NCBI GenBank assembly: GCA_030844895.1
Contig: CM061226.1
Location: 49,536,898 to 49,600,897 of the forward strand
Direction: 5' to 3'
Length of the DNA: 64,000 nt
Origin: Ambrosia x helenae
Lineage: Eukaryota > Streptophyta > Magnoliopsida > Asterales > Asteraceae
Of this stretch, positions 54,840 to 64,000 are shown one piece after another. Below the pieces are notes generated by a model. It was not told the origin of the DNA and searched no databases. It was given only the letters and a program-made list of their open reading frames with translations. Each line of letters begins with the position of its first letter. Within the stretch, counting starts at the first letter, position 1. The translations under genes were made by a program, and so were the position numbers.

Positions 54840-57293
54840 TATATGGTCCTCACAAACCAGTAAATATCAATCTTGAAACTAAAGAAGAAATAACAAAAGA
54901 CCCAAAAGACTATACAGATGATGATTTCCTAAAACTTGAGCTTGATGCTAAAGCTTTCTCTATGTTGGCAATGGCACTCCCAAATGAAATCTACTATGGC
55001 CTATTACATTGTGATAGTGCCAAAGAGCTTTGGGACTACCTCAAAGAACAGTTTGGAGGAACTGAAGAGGTGATTGCCAACACCAGAGAAATCCTGGCTC
55101 AACAATATGAAACTTTTGCTCACATAAATGGGGAAACTTTAACTCAACAATTTGAAAGATTCTCCTCATTATATCTGAGCTAAAATTAAATGGTCAGACC
55201 TACACAACTGTATCTATGCTTCATAGATTTTTAAGGTCTTTACCTGAAAAATGGGAAACATACTCTATAGTCCTAAGATCCTCACCAGACTTTAGCTCCC
55301 TCACTCCTACAAAATTACATGGGAGATTACTAACTTTTGAAAGAGAAATTGATCAAAAGAAAAAGTTGCAAAGTTCTGGTAAAACTGCTGATGACTATCT
55401 ACCAGGTAGTACAGCACTATTGGGACAAGATTCACCTACTTGTTTAAATAGTTTTGGATCTTTTGACCACATTGACATAACTGCTGGGATCTCATCAGAA
55501 AGATCATTCCCAGGTTATGACAATGAGGAATATAGTCAAACTGCTGATAACATGTGTTTTATCATGGATGATTTAAAAAATTTCAGCAATGATGACTTAG
55601 AAGAAATGGACATCTTACACCAACTGGCCATGTTAAGTATTAAAACAAACAAATTTTACAAAAGGTCAGGAAGGAAATTTCCAGGACTAAACAGTTCTAC
55701 AAAAATTGGTTTTGACAAATCTAAACTTAGATGTCACAAGTGTCAGAAGTTGGGACATTTTGCTAGAGAGTGTAGAAGCTCTAGCTACAATCAATCTCAG
55801 TTTAGAAATCTGTATAACCCTAGTTATAATAGGAATAATGGAACACAAGGGAGTGCACATTTTGTACAGGCACAAGCTCCACAAATCCAATATGTGCCAC
55901 AAGTACAATATGTACAGATGCCTGCTCAACAGATGCAGGGCCAACAATCAATCCCTCCCATTCCAGCTGCTCAACAACCTCCACAGACTCAGCTACCCTC
56001 ACAACAAAGCTTGTTCACCTCAGGGTATGTTGACTGGAGCAGTCTTCCTTTTAACACCACAGAGTGTAATCCTTATGCAGACAACAAAATGTTTGACATC
56101 AACTGGGGAGAACCTGATAATGGCAGAAAGAATTTTGCCTTAATGGCATTTGAGGGCTGCACCTCAAAATCTTCCCTGTCTCAGGTATCAAAAGAATCTT
56201 TAACAAAACTTTGTTCAACTTCATGTAAAGAATCTTTTGCTCTCATAAGAGAGACCAATGTGCACTTACAAGGCAAAGCAAATGACTCTGAGAGAAAATT
56301 CACTCAGATGAAATCTGATTTAGAAAGAAAACTTGCTGCAAAAGCAAAAGAAAATTCTAAATTAACTAACAATGCTATTGAAACCCAAGCACAACTTAAA
56401 ATAATGATAGATGACCTAGGAAATGTCAGAAAAGAGCTTGCTGAGACCAATGTCACTTGTGAAAAATGGGTAGAATCTTGTAAGGGGTACCAACTGCTGC
56501 TAAACAAACAAAGTGCTTCAAATGTTAGGTTTGGCATATGGTACAATCACACTGAAACACCAACAGATTTTTCTCCCAAAACTACTGAAGATGGGAGAAA
56601 AATTGTTTCAGGTGAAACTTCTGAAGAGAAAGAATGCACATCTTTCCATGAAAACTTTCTAAAAACTCACAAAGAAAGTTCTTCAGAAGTACTGATAAAA
56701 TCTGACTTTAAGCCATCAGTAGTTTCATCTACATCAGGAGTTGAGAACCTAAAAACTACTGATGACCTAAAACCAATCAAAACAGTCAGAAATTTGCCTT
56801 TAAATGAAAAAGAAAAGGCAAAAGAATGTGAAATCTGTGGTCTGTTTAACCACAAGACAGAATTTTGCAGATATAGAAAAGGAATTCAGTACAACAAGAA
56901 AATTTCACAACTGGTTGTGGGAAAACAAATCAAAAATGATTTTAAAGAAACTTTTTCTCCCAGGAAACAACAACCAGCAAACACCTTTTCTCAGAAAAAG
57001 ATGAAATCTCAACAAAAGTCTTTTTCTCAAAATTCTCTTTCAGTAGTTAGACCTACATCATCAGCAGTTTCACAAACTGCTGAGATAAAAGATCTCATGA
57101 ACATGGTACAACTACTAATGACCAGGGTTGATGGTGGTCCTCAAAAGGATACCACCATTGTTCATAATGAAAAATCCATTGCCAAAAAGACATGGATTCC
57201 TCAACCTGGTCAAGAACAAACTGTTAATGTTCTCAAGAGCAAACCCAAAGCCAAACTGGCTTGGGTTCCTAAATCTAACTAATTTGCTACTTT

Positions 57294-60200
57294 GTGCAGA
57301 GGGTCTCCAGAGGCTTAAATAGCATTTGGTATGTGGACAGTGGAGGCTCAATGCACATGACAGGATGCAGATACCTGATAAACAATTTTATCAGTCAAAG
57401 AGAAGGATCTGTATCCTTTGGGAACAATGCTAAGGGATATGTGCTAGGACATAGCAATGTCTCCTCTGGCAAAATACAGTTTGACAAGGTCAATCTGGTT
57501 GAAAACCTTGAGTAGAACTTGCTAAGTGTGTCTCAAATGTGTGATAAAGGATATTCTTCCTTTTTCACAAAGACAGCATGCAAGATCATATCACCAGAAG
57601 GCCAGAAGTTGATAGAGAAGATCATTGAAGATCATACTTTGTTGATAGCCAAAAGATGTGGCAATGTCTATGCAGTGGACATTGAAAAGGACAAAGTACT
57701 GAACAACACTGCCTGTTTCTTCTCAAAGGCATCAACTTCATAGACTGATCTCTGGCACAGGAGACTTGGCCATGTGAACTTTAAAACCATAAACAAAGTC
57801 ACAAAAATGAGCTTGGTCAGAGGTCTACCTTTGAAAGTATACTAGTGTCAAGAACATTGTGTATCCTGTTTAAAGGGAAAACAGCATAAGTCCTCCTATA
57901 AGTCTATTGAAGAATAAAAAACAACTGCATGTCTTCAACTACTTCATATGGACTTATTTGGGCCTGTAAAAATCATGAGCCTTGGTAAGAAGAAGTACTA
58001 CTTGGTCATCATTGATGACTATTCAAGATTCACATGGGTATTCTTCTTATTCTCCAAGGATGAGGCAGCTGAAATCATCAAGTTCTTCATTCTACAAGTT
58101 GAGAAACAATATTCTCTATCTGCCAAAGCCATTAGAAGTGATAATGGGACAGAGTTCAGGAATAAAACTCTGGATGAATTCTGTTTGTCTAAAGGGATTA
58201 TTAGACAATTTAGTGTTCCCAGAACTCCTAAACAAAATGGTGTGGTAGAAAGGAATAACAGAACACTGATTGAAGCAGCAAGAACTATGTTAGCTAATTC
58301 ATGCCTACCATTGTATTTCTGGGCTGAAGCAGTTAACACTGCATGTTATGTTCAAAACAGAGTCCTTGTCAACAAGAGGCACTCCAAGACTGCCTATGAA
58401 GTTCTTCATGGCATAAAGCCCCTTATCTCCTTTTTCAGGGCTTTTGGATGTCAATGTTTCATTCTAAACATTAAAGACTCTATTTCAAAGTTTGTTGCTA
58501 AAGTTGATTCAGGTTACTTTCTTGGTTATTCTTCCACTAGAAAAGCCTACAAGGTTTTTAATTCAAGAACCAAGATAGTAGAAGAAACACCGAATTTCAA
58601 GTTCAATGAGTCAAAACGCACTCTTATTCCAGCACATCCTGCTAAACTCTTTGACCTTGACAGCTTCCACTTTGGACCTACAAAGACTGTTACTTCATCT
58701 AAACCTACTTATTATGGTGATCAAAGGTTTGATGATGAGGATCCAGCACCATGGACTCCTCAAACAGTCATTAAGTCAACTTTCAAACCTTCAGAAGTTT
58801 CACAAACTTCTGATTCAACAACTGCTGATGTACAAACTCAAACATCTGCTTCAGCACCTACAACTACTGAAGATGTTCAAACAGCTGAACCAGACATTAT
58901 AAACCTTAGTGGTTTGTTTGATGAAGTACAAGAGCCACCTACACCTGTCAGTGGTTTACAACAACTGATTGAACACAAAGATCATCCATTGGAATAAATC
59001 ATGGGTGATATTGCTTCAGGTGTTCTGACAAGAAACCAGCTTTCCAACTTTTGCTTCTTCTCAGCATTCATTTCTCAGTTGGAACCTAAGAAGTACCAAG
59101 AAGCCCTCAAAGACAACAATTGGGTGGAAGCTATGCAAGATGAGCTGCTTCAATTCAAGAAGTAATAGGTTTGGGAAATCTGTCCCTTACCACCAAACAA
59201 GCTACCAATTGGCACAAGATGGGTTTTTAGGAACAAACAAGATGAAGCTGGTATGATCATTAAGAACAAGGCAAGACTAGTGGTACAAGGTTACTCTCAA
59301 GAAGAGGGAATTGATTATGATGAGACCTTTGCTCCAGTTGCAAGGCTTGAGGCCATCAGGTTATTTCTGGCCTATGCCATTTCCAACAAAATAAAAGTTT
59401 TTCAAATAGATGTTAAGAGTGCAATTTTGTATGGAAAGATCAAAGAGGAAGTGTATGTTTGTCAGCCACCTGGGTTTGAGGATCCTTCTCATCCTGAGTG
59501 GGTGTACAAACTTGACAAAGCTCTTTATGGGCTCAAACAGGCTCCAAGAGCCTGGTATGAAACACTTTCCAACTTTTTACTCAAAAGTAACTTTACAAGA
59601 GGCTCCATTGATAAAACTCTTTTCATTAAAAATGTTGGAAATCATGTCTTACTTGTTCAAATTTATGTTGATGATATCATATTTGGTTCAACAAACACAA
59701 AATTGTGTGATGAATTTAAGAAACTCATGCAATCAAAATTTGAGATGAGTACAATAGGAGAACTACAGTACTTTTTAGGACTACAGATTAAACAACAAAC
59801 TAATGGAACTTTTATACATCAATCAAAATATGTTAAAGAATTATTGAACAAATTTTCTTTACAAGACTGTAAATCATGTTCCACTCCCATGACACCTACC
59901 ACACAAGTTGAACCAGATGATCAAGGAAAACAGGTTGATCAAACCATGTATAGATGTATGATAGGTTCCCTTTTGTATCTAACTGCTTTTAGACCAGATA
60001 TTATGTTTTCAACATGTGTCTGTGCTAGATATCAATCAGCTCCTAGGGAATCACACCTCATTGCAGTCCAAAGAATCTTTATATATCTGAAAGGAACTCC
60101 TACACTTAGAATTTGGTATCCTGCTTCTAGCAATACCAAGTTATCAGCTTTTTCAGATAGTGACTATGCAGGGTGCAAAATGTCAAGAAAATCAACATCT

Positions 60201-60596
60201 GGTGGTTGTCAATTCTTGGGAAACTGTCTAGTGTCCTGGCAATCAAAGAAGCAAGCATCTGTTGCAACTTCAACTGCTGAAGCTGAATACATTGCAGCTG
60301 CAAGTTGTACATCACAGATACAATGGCTCCAGTATCAACTTCTTGATTATGGAATCAAAAATACCAAGACACCATTGCTTGTAGACAGCAAATCTGCCAT
60401 TAGCATCATTCAAAATCCTGTTCAGTTCCAAACATATTGAAATCAGGTATCATTTCATAAGGGATTGCTATGAAAAAGGCAAGATTGAAGTGAAGCATGT
60501 CACAACAGCTAATCAGATACCTGACATATTCACAAGACCCTTGACACATCAACATTTCAAAAGTTAGTATCCATGCTTGGGATGCTAAATTTGTAA
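57294..60596 (+). pseudogene. Copia pol of element E: protease, integrase, RT, RNase H
   Basis: A single frame covers protease (WYVDSGGSMHMTG), pre-integrase (DLWHRRLGHVNFKTI, CVSCLKGKQH), integrase with D, D, E in YYLVIIDDYSRFTWVFF, AIRSDNGTEFRN and QNGVVERNNRT, RT (TRWVFRNKQDE, YDETFAPVARLEAIR, ALYGLKQAPRAWYETL, active site QIYVDDIIFGS) and RNase H (FSDSDYAGCKMSRKSTSGG, TAEAEYIAAAS). Stops at 57513, 57741, 57843, 57915, 58995, 59163 and 59166 are all at positions where SIRE relatives have glutamine. One frameshift at about 60438 and another near 60560 separate the last residues. The gag frame ends 12 bases before this ORF, in a different phase. Confidence 0.9.
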
Positions 60597-61048
60597 GTGG
60601 TCTTTTACTTTTCCTGCACATATTTTATTTTTCACTTACATCTGTTTTTAGACCAAAAACTTCTGAAAAACAAAAAGAGAGAAACTACTGATGAACAAAA
60701 ACATCAGTATAGGAATATTTTCTGAAAAATGATTAACTTCTGATAAAATAATCTTCAGAAGTTATGAATAAAGTGTTTATAAACATTCTCATCAGTTGTT
60801 AACAAACTACTGAAGAGAAAATGGGAACTACTGATGACAATTGTTCTTCATCAGCAGTTCTGTCATTAAGGGCAAATCAGACATTTCCCACTTCAGAAGT
60901 TTGACCTAGGGCGGTTACAAACTTCTGATAAACACCTTTTCCAACACTTATCCTTTCAAAAAGCAAAAAATCCCTCCTTCTCTCTCAAAAAGCTCTCAAA
61001 CCCTTAAACCTGCAAAAACACTGTTCGATCCACAAACACACAAATCAC
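60597..61048 (+). other. Spacer between pol and third ORF of copia E
   Basis: A non-coding region rich in ACTACTGA/TCAGTAGT and ACTTCTGA/TCAGAAGT words (for example near 60688, 60735, 60810, 60830, 60893, 60920). No splice acceptor or promoter could be assigned with confidence, although CTCTCTCAAAAAGCTCTC upstream of the ORF is pyrimidine-rich. Confidence 0.5.
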
Positions 61049-62722
61049 ATGGCTCTAATACTGAAACAGGGACACAATCAAAGAGGCTACTTTGAGAAAC
61101 ATGAAGCCTGGTCCCAATACGACGAAATCATTGATTTAGTCGTTAAATCCCAATACTTTACTGCCCTCACCATTGATCCTCCAATCCACACTGAAACTCT
61201 TAATGAGTTCTGGGCAAATGCGGAGACGGTGACAGTAAATGATAAGGTGATCTCCCTCAATTCAACCATCCAAGGGAGAAAAATGGCAATCACAACCGAA
61301 ACTTTAGGGATTAGACTGGGTCTAGATGATGTGGGTGCCCCAGATCAATTTCCAAACTCTGAAATTCATCTGACCATGACAGAGTGTGGTTACCAAGGTA
61401 CTCTCTCACATGCTACTATTTTTAAGAAATATTTTGAACCTAAGTACAAACTTTTGTTTCACTATATAATAATGTGTTTGAGTCCAAAAACTGGATCTTA
61501 TGATCAGATGCCCTCTACTTTTCAACCTATTTTTCATTCCATTGTGAATGAAACAAAATTCAGGGCATCAGCACTTTTCTTCAATGAGTTGGTGTTACAT
61601 CATCTCAATTCTAAAAAGAAGTTTTTGTTGTATCCAAGATTTATTATGCAATGCATAATAAAGGAACTTGGAGAAGAGGTGCTTGTGGGTCAAACAACTA
61701 TTTTAAACCCTTTGTCCTCACAAGCATACTCAAGGCACAACAAACCGGCTGCCTAGCCAGAAGATGACCAAGGGGAACACACAACAGTCCCCAAGGAACC
61801 CTCATCTTCCAAACCTTCACCCAAAAAGGCCAAGAAACCAAAACAGCAAAAACAAAAAACCACCAGCCTGAAAAGAAAGGCAGTACAGGAGGTTGAGATG
61901 CCTGAACTTGCTAATGTGCAATCTGCACTTGATAAAGATGCGACTGAAACATCCTCTCAGTCTCATCCATCTCAAACCCCCACTAGAGCACCAATCACCA
62001 TCTTATTCAAAAGAAAGAAATTTAAGAAAACAATCCCCGTAGACTCTTCTTTTGAAACTGCTGAACCCATAGACCAAACTACTGAACCAGCACCACAAAT
62101 TTCTGAACCTGAAGCCCTTGAAATTGCCAAACTTCTCTCTGGGCTAAAAGAAACCATCCCATCAGAACATGTCAATCCCCAACAACCACATCAAATAGGG
62201 GACATACCTTTAGAACTTGACATGGATGTGGATATCCATAGCCCTAACCCAAGAGATGAGGATGAACCAGAGTCTCTAAGCCCAAACTTAGAAACTTTAG
62301 GTACATTTGAGGCTGCTACTACTCATATACCACCCAGTGGTGAATCTGAGGATAGAAGTAACATAGCTAAGACCTCACTTGTGGCAACTACTGATGAAGG
62401 ATTAATGCCTGAGGTAGGAAATCCTCTAAACCAAGAAAAAGAGGTACATGAGACAACTGGGTTGGGCCTAGCTCATGATGTAACTGATACTGTCCTCATT
62501 AAGGAAGTAAGCAGGGATTCAGATGATTCCATTAATTTAGATGATGATTCACACTCCACCAAAATTGAATTGACGACTGCTAGTGAAGGTCCTGCACCTG
62601 GTGTATTTAAGCTCAAAGATCTGGTCACACCAGATCAGGTTAAAGTCCACTTGATCCCTGATTCCCCTAAAGTGGCATCTTCTGTACAACATGAAGATCA
62701 CCCAAAAACACACCCTCACTGA
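61049..62722 (+). pseudogene. Third ORF of SIRE-like copia E ('env-like'), first part, one in-frame stop
   Basis: The ORF begins MALILKQGHNQRGYFEK and has an N-terminal globular region with SQYFTALTIDPPIHTETLNE, GLDDVGAPDQFPNSEIHLTM and KKYFEPKYKLLFHYIIMCLS, a type of domain found in plant retroelement third ORFs and other plant transposon proteins. An in-frame TAG at 61754 follows NKPAA. Translation would continue PEDDQGEHTT into a lysine-rich, proline- and acid-rich region until TGA at 62720. No signal peptide or transmembrane helix is visible, so a viral-envelope role is not supported by the sequence. Function is unknown. Confidence 0.7.
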
Positions 62723-62724
62723 AA

Positions 62725-64000
62725 ATGCCTACCCAATTCCCTGGGTCATCCAGCATAGACTTGAACCAACTATGCAGCCCAGATGGTCCCCTATACCAGT
62801 TGATGAATACCCTAATTGCCAATCACCTCAAAACTTTCACAACTACTTTGGAGTTGTCAACCAAAGCTCAGTTTGAGGTGATCAACAAAAAACTTGGTGA
62901 GTTGTCCAACAAAATAGACAATAACTCAAGACAGCTTGCTGAACTCACTGGTAAAACTTCAAAACCCAGCAGGCTTCCAGAAGTGGATGAAGCCAAAAAG
63001 GGGGAGAAGATTAAGGAACCTAAGGAGTCACTGGAAGCCAGGATAAAGGCAAGAGTGGCTCTACAACAACAACAACTTCTAGAGAAAGCCCAAAAACAAA
63101 AAGAAGATCAACAAAGGCTTGTCTCTGGAACTGAAGTTGAAGCTGAACCTTCCCAAGGCCATAATGAAGAAACTGCTAAAGAAACATCTGATGATTCAGA
63201 AAGTACTGAAGACAATCCTTCAGTAGTTGACACATCTGTCAACACTTCAGTAGTTAACACTTCCAACATACAAACAGCTGAAGAGCCTTCCAAGACAACT
63301 GAACAACAACAACCAACTCCTATTCCAAGGCCTACAACAACTACAACAATGACTGTGCTGAACCCTTCTCCACTATCAATGTCCAAAGAACTACTTGAGA
63401 AGAGTTTGATTGCAGCCCAAAGAAAGGCTAAGGAAGAAGAGATCTGGAATAACTTGGAGGCAAGGGAAGATCTAAGCTTAAATGAAAAGCTTCAAGCTTA
63501 TGAAGCAGAGTTGAATAGGCAAGCTGAAACAGAGAGAGTTGCTGAAGAAGACAAAAGACAACAACTGGTGTCTTTTATAACAAAGAACAGCAAAACAAAA
63601 GCCTATTCACTCAAAGGGATCTCAATGGATGAGCTGACTAGAATAGCTCAACTTGTTGCTGACAAACTTGCAACAAACAAAGATGGAAAAGCCAAGAGAG
63701 CTGAGATGATTGAAGAACTGGTAGCAAATGACGATGGTTCAAAAGCCTCTGTGTCTAGATGGAAAGAAGATAGACTACTGGACACATACAAGAAGTACAA
63801 GGCTGCCAAGGCTGCTAATCTAGAGAAGTTCAAAACTTCTGAAGTATCAACTTCAGTAGTTAGAACTTCTGGTATTAAAAGACCAGCTACCAAGAAGAAA
63901 CCAGAGGACAATACAAAGACTGACTTCAAGATGGTGTTGCTGGAAGGCAACACAGTTGTTCAAGGAGACTTTGATATTGAAGAGAAGCCTCTAATAACTC
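62725..64000 (+). CDS. Third ORF of copia E, second part in another frame, open to the window end
   Basis: From the ATG at 62725 the frame is open for 425 codons and leaves the window without a stop. It encodes SSIDLNQLCSPDGPLYQL, then coiled-coil-prone EVINKKLGELSNKIDNNSR and LEARIKARVALQQQQLLEKA, a serine/threonine-rich region with repeated TSVV, and a basic helical end (LDTYKKYKAAKAANLEK). It continues the preceding ORF after a frame change in the A-run near 62701-62707. The combined product would exceed 980 residues, longer than the roughly 650 I recall for the SIRE1 ORF. No membrane segment is visible. Confidence 0.7.
   Translation, partial: MPTQFPGSSSIDLNQLCSPDGPLYQLMNTLIANHLKTFTTTLELSTKAQFEVINKKLGELSNKIDNNSRQLAELTGKTSKPSRLPEVDEAKKGEKIKEPKESLEARIKARVALQQQQLLEKAQKQKEDQQRLVSGTEVEAEPSQGHNEETAKETSDDSESTEDNPSVVDTSVNTSVVNTSNIQTAEEPSKTTEQQQPTPIPRPTTTTTMTVLNPSPLSMSKELLEKSLIAAQRKAKEEEIWNNLEAREDLSLNEKLQAYEAELNRQAETERVAEEDKRQQLVSFITKNSKTKAYSLKGISMDELTRIAQLVADKLATNKDGKAKRAEMIEELVANDDGSKASVSRWKEDRLLDTYKKYKAAKAANLEKFKTSEVSTSVVRTSGIKRPATKKKPEDNTKTDFKMVLLEGNTVVQGDFDIEEKPLIT

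Larger units (their letters stand above)
44045..57282 (+). pseudogene. Gag of copia E, interrupted by gypsy C and frameshifted
   Basis: The start MDPHNTVSANKPVMLVRNEY is followed by IWQRRMAHTFSQ and breaks at 44176. It resumes in frame at 54845 after the target duplication with GPHKPVNINLETK. UBN2-type gag features follow: AMALPNEIYYGLLHCDSAKE, and LWDYLKEQFGG. A one-base shift near 55165 changes frame, after which 55216-57282 is open with LHRFLRSLPEKWETYSIV, the CCHC knuckle CHKCQKLGHFAREC, a glutamine/proline-rich stretch, a coiled-coil region and a second knuckle-like CEICGLFNHKTEFC. The C-terminal half beyond the first knuckle is unusually long for copia gag but normal for SIRE. Confidence 0.85.
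43206..64000 (+). mobile_element. SIRE-like Ty1/copia retrotransposon E, split by gypsy C, right end outside the window
   Basis: The order is LTR (43206-43888), tRNA-Met primer-binding site, start of gag, inserted gypsy element C (44177-54839), rest of gag, pol in copia order (protease, integrase, RT, RNase H) and a long third ORF to the window end. Copia domain order plus a large ORF downstream of pol point to the SIRE/Maximus lineage. The element interrupts an exon of the FAR1/MULE-like gene, with flanking pentamer CTGCT on the left. Confidence 0.9.

Noticed and set aside
61049..64000. True viral envelope gene
   Set aside because: No signal peptide, membrane helix or cleavage motif is visible in the part seen. 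The label 'env-like' is only positional.

Overview
This window is repeat-dominated nuclear DNA from a flowering plant. The evidence is plant Ty3/gypsy and Ty1/copia LTR retrotransposons primed by tRNA-Met or tRNA-Asp, a Helitron, MULE, PIF/Harbinger and hAT-like DNA elements, spliceosomal introns and a FAR1/MULE-type gene. The mixture (Tekay-like gypsy, SIRE-like copia with a third ORF, a PIF ORF1 of the type often mis-named 'glutathione S-transferase T3-like') suggests a eudicot, perhaps Asteraceae; that placement is inference. I see no rRNA gene, no functional tRNA gene, no CRISPR array and no clearly intact host gene. The only short gene with a clean promoter-to-stop structure is a 113-codon plus-strand ORF at 40128-40469.

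Layout, left to right. (1) 1-6375: left-truncated Athila/Tat-type gypsy element on the minus strand, with RNase H/RT, protease, linker, gag, tRNA-Asp PBS and a ~1.86 kb LTR full of GC-rich palindromes. (2) 6946-8456: probable non-autonomous hAT-like element filled with a 36-bp minisatellite. (3) 9868-11450: PIF/Harbinger ORF1 pseudogene with its promoter. (4) 11909-14025: PIF-type element containing a MULE-like element, which in turn contains a SINE with a 15-bp target duplication and another inverted-repeat element. (5) 14883-16200: long-TIR MULE-like element with a perfect 9-bp target duplication. (6) 16701-20580: gypsy element A (LTR with tRNA-like modules, broken gag, no pol). (7) 20581-33726: gypsy element B, a chimera of two pol copies separated by a foreign LTR remnant, flanked by related ~3.1 kb LTRs, the right one cut off. 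(8) 33727-37543: minus-strand LTR D, carrying a 52-bp minisatellite and a complete 549-bp Helitron. (9) 39052-43205: a chloroplast-type release-factor gene fragment, the 113-codon gene, and a multi-exon FAR1/MULE transposase-like gene on the minus strand, with a recurrent GACGCACT motif in the non-coding parts. (10) 43206-64000: SIRE-like copia element E, inserted in the FAR1/MULE gene and itself split by a complete gypsy element C (44177-54839, TATAT target duplication).

The nesting gives a relative chronology: FAR1/MULE gene, then copia E, then gypsy C. Nearly all proteins are dead. Almost every premature stop whose ancestral codon can be inferred is a C-to-T or G-to-A change, as expected for long-methylated, silenced DNA. 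The most intriguing block is 39190-43205, where a one-orientation motif array surrounds two convergent genes, recalling the motif arrays bound by the accessory protein of Arabidopsis VANDAL MULEs.
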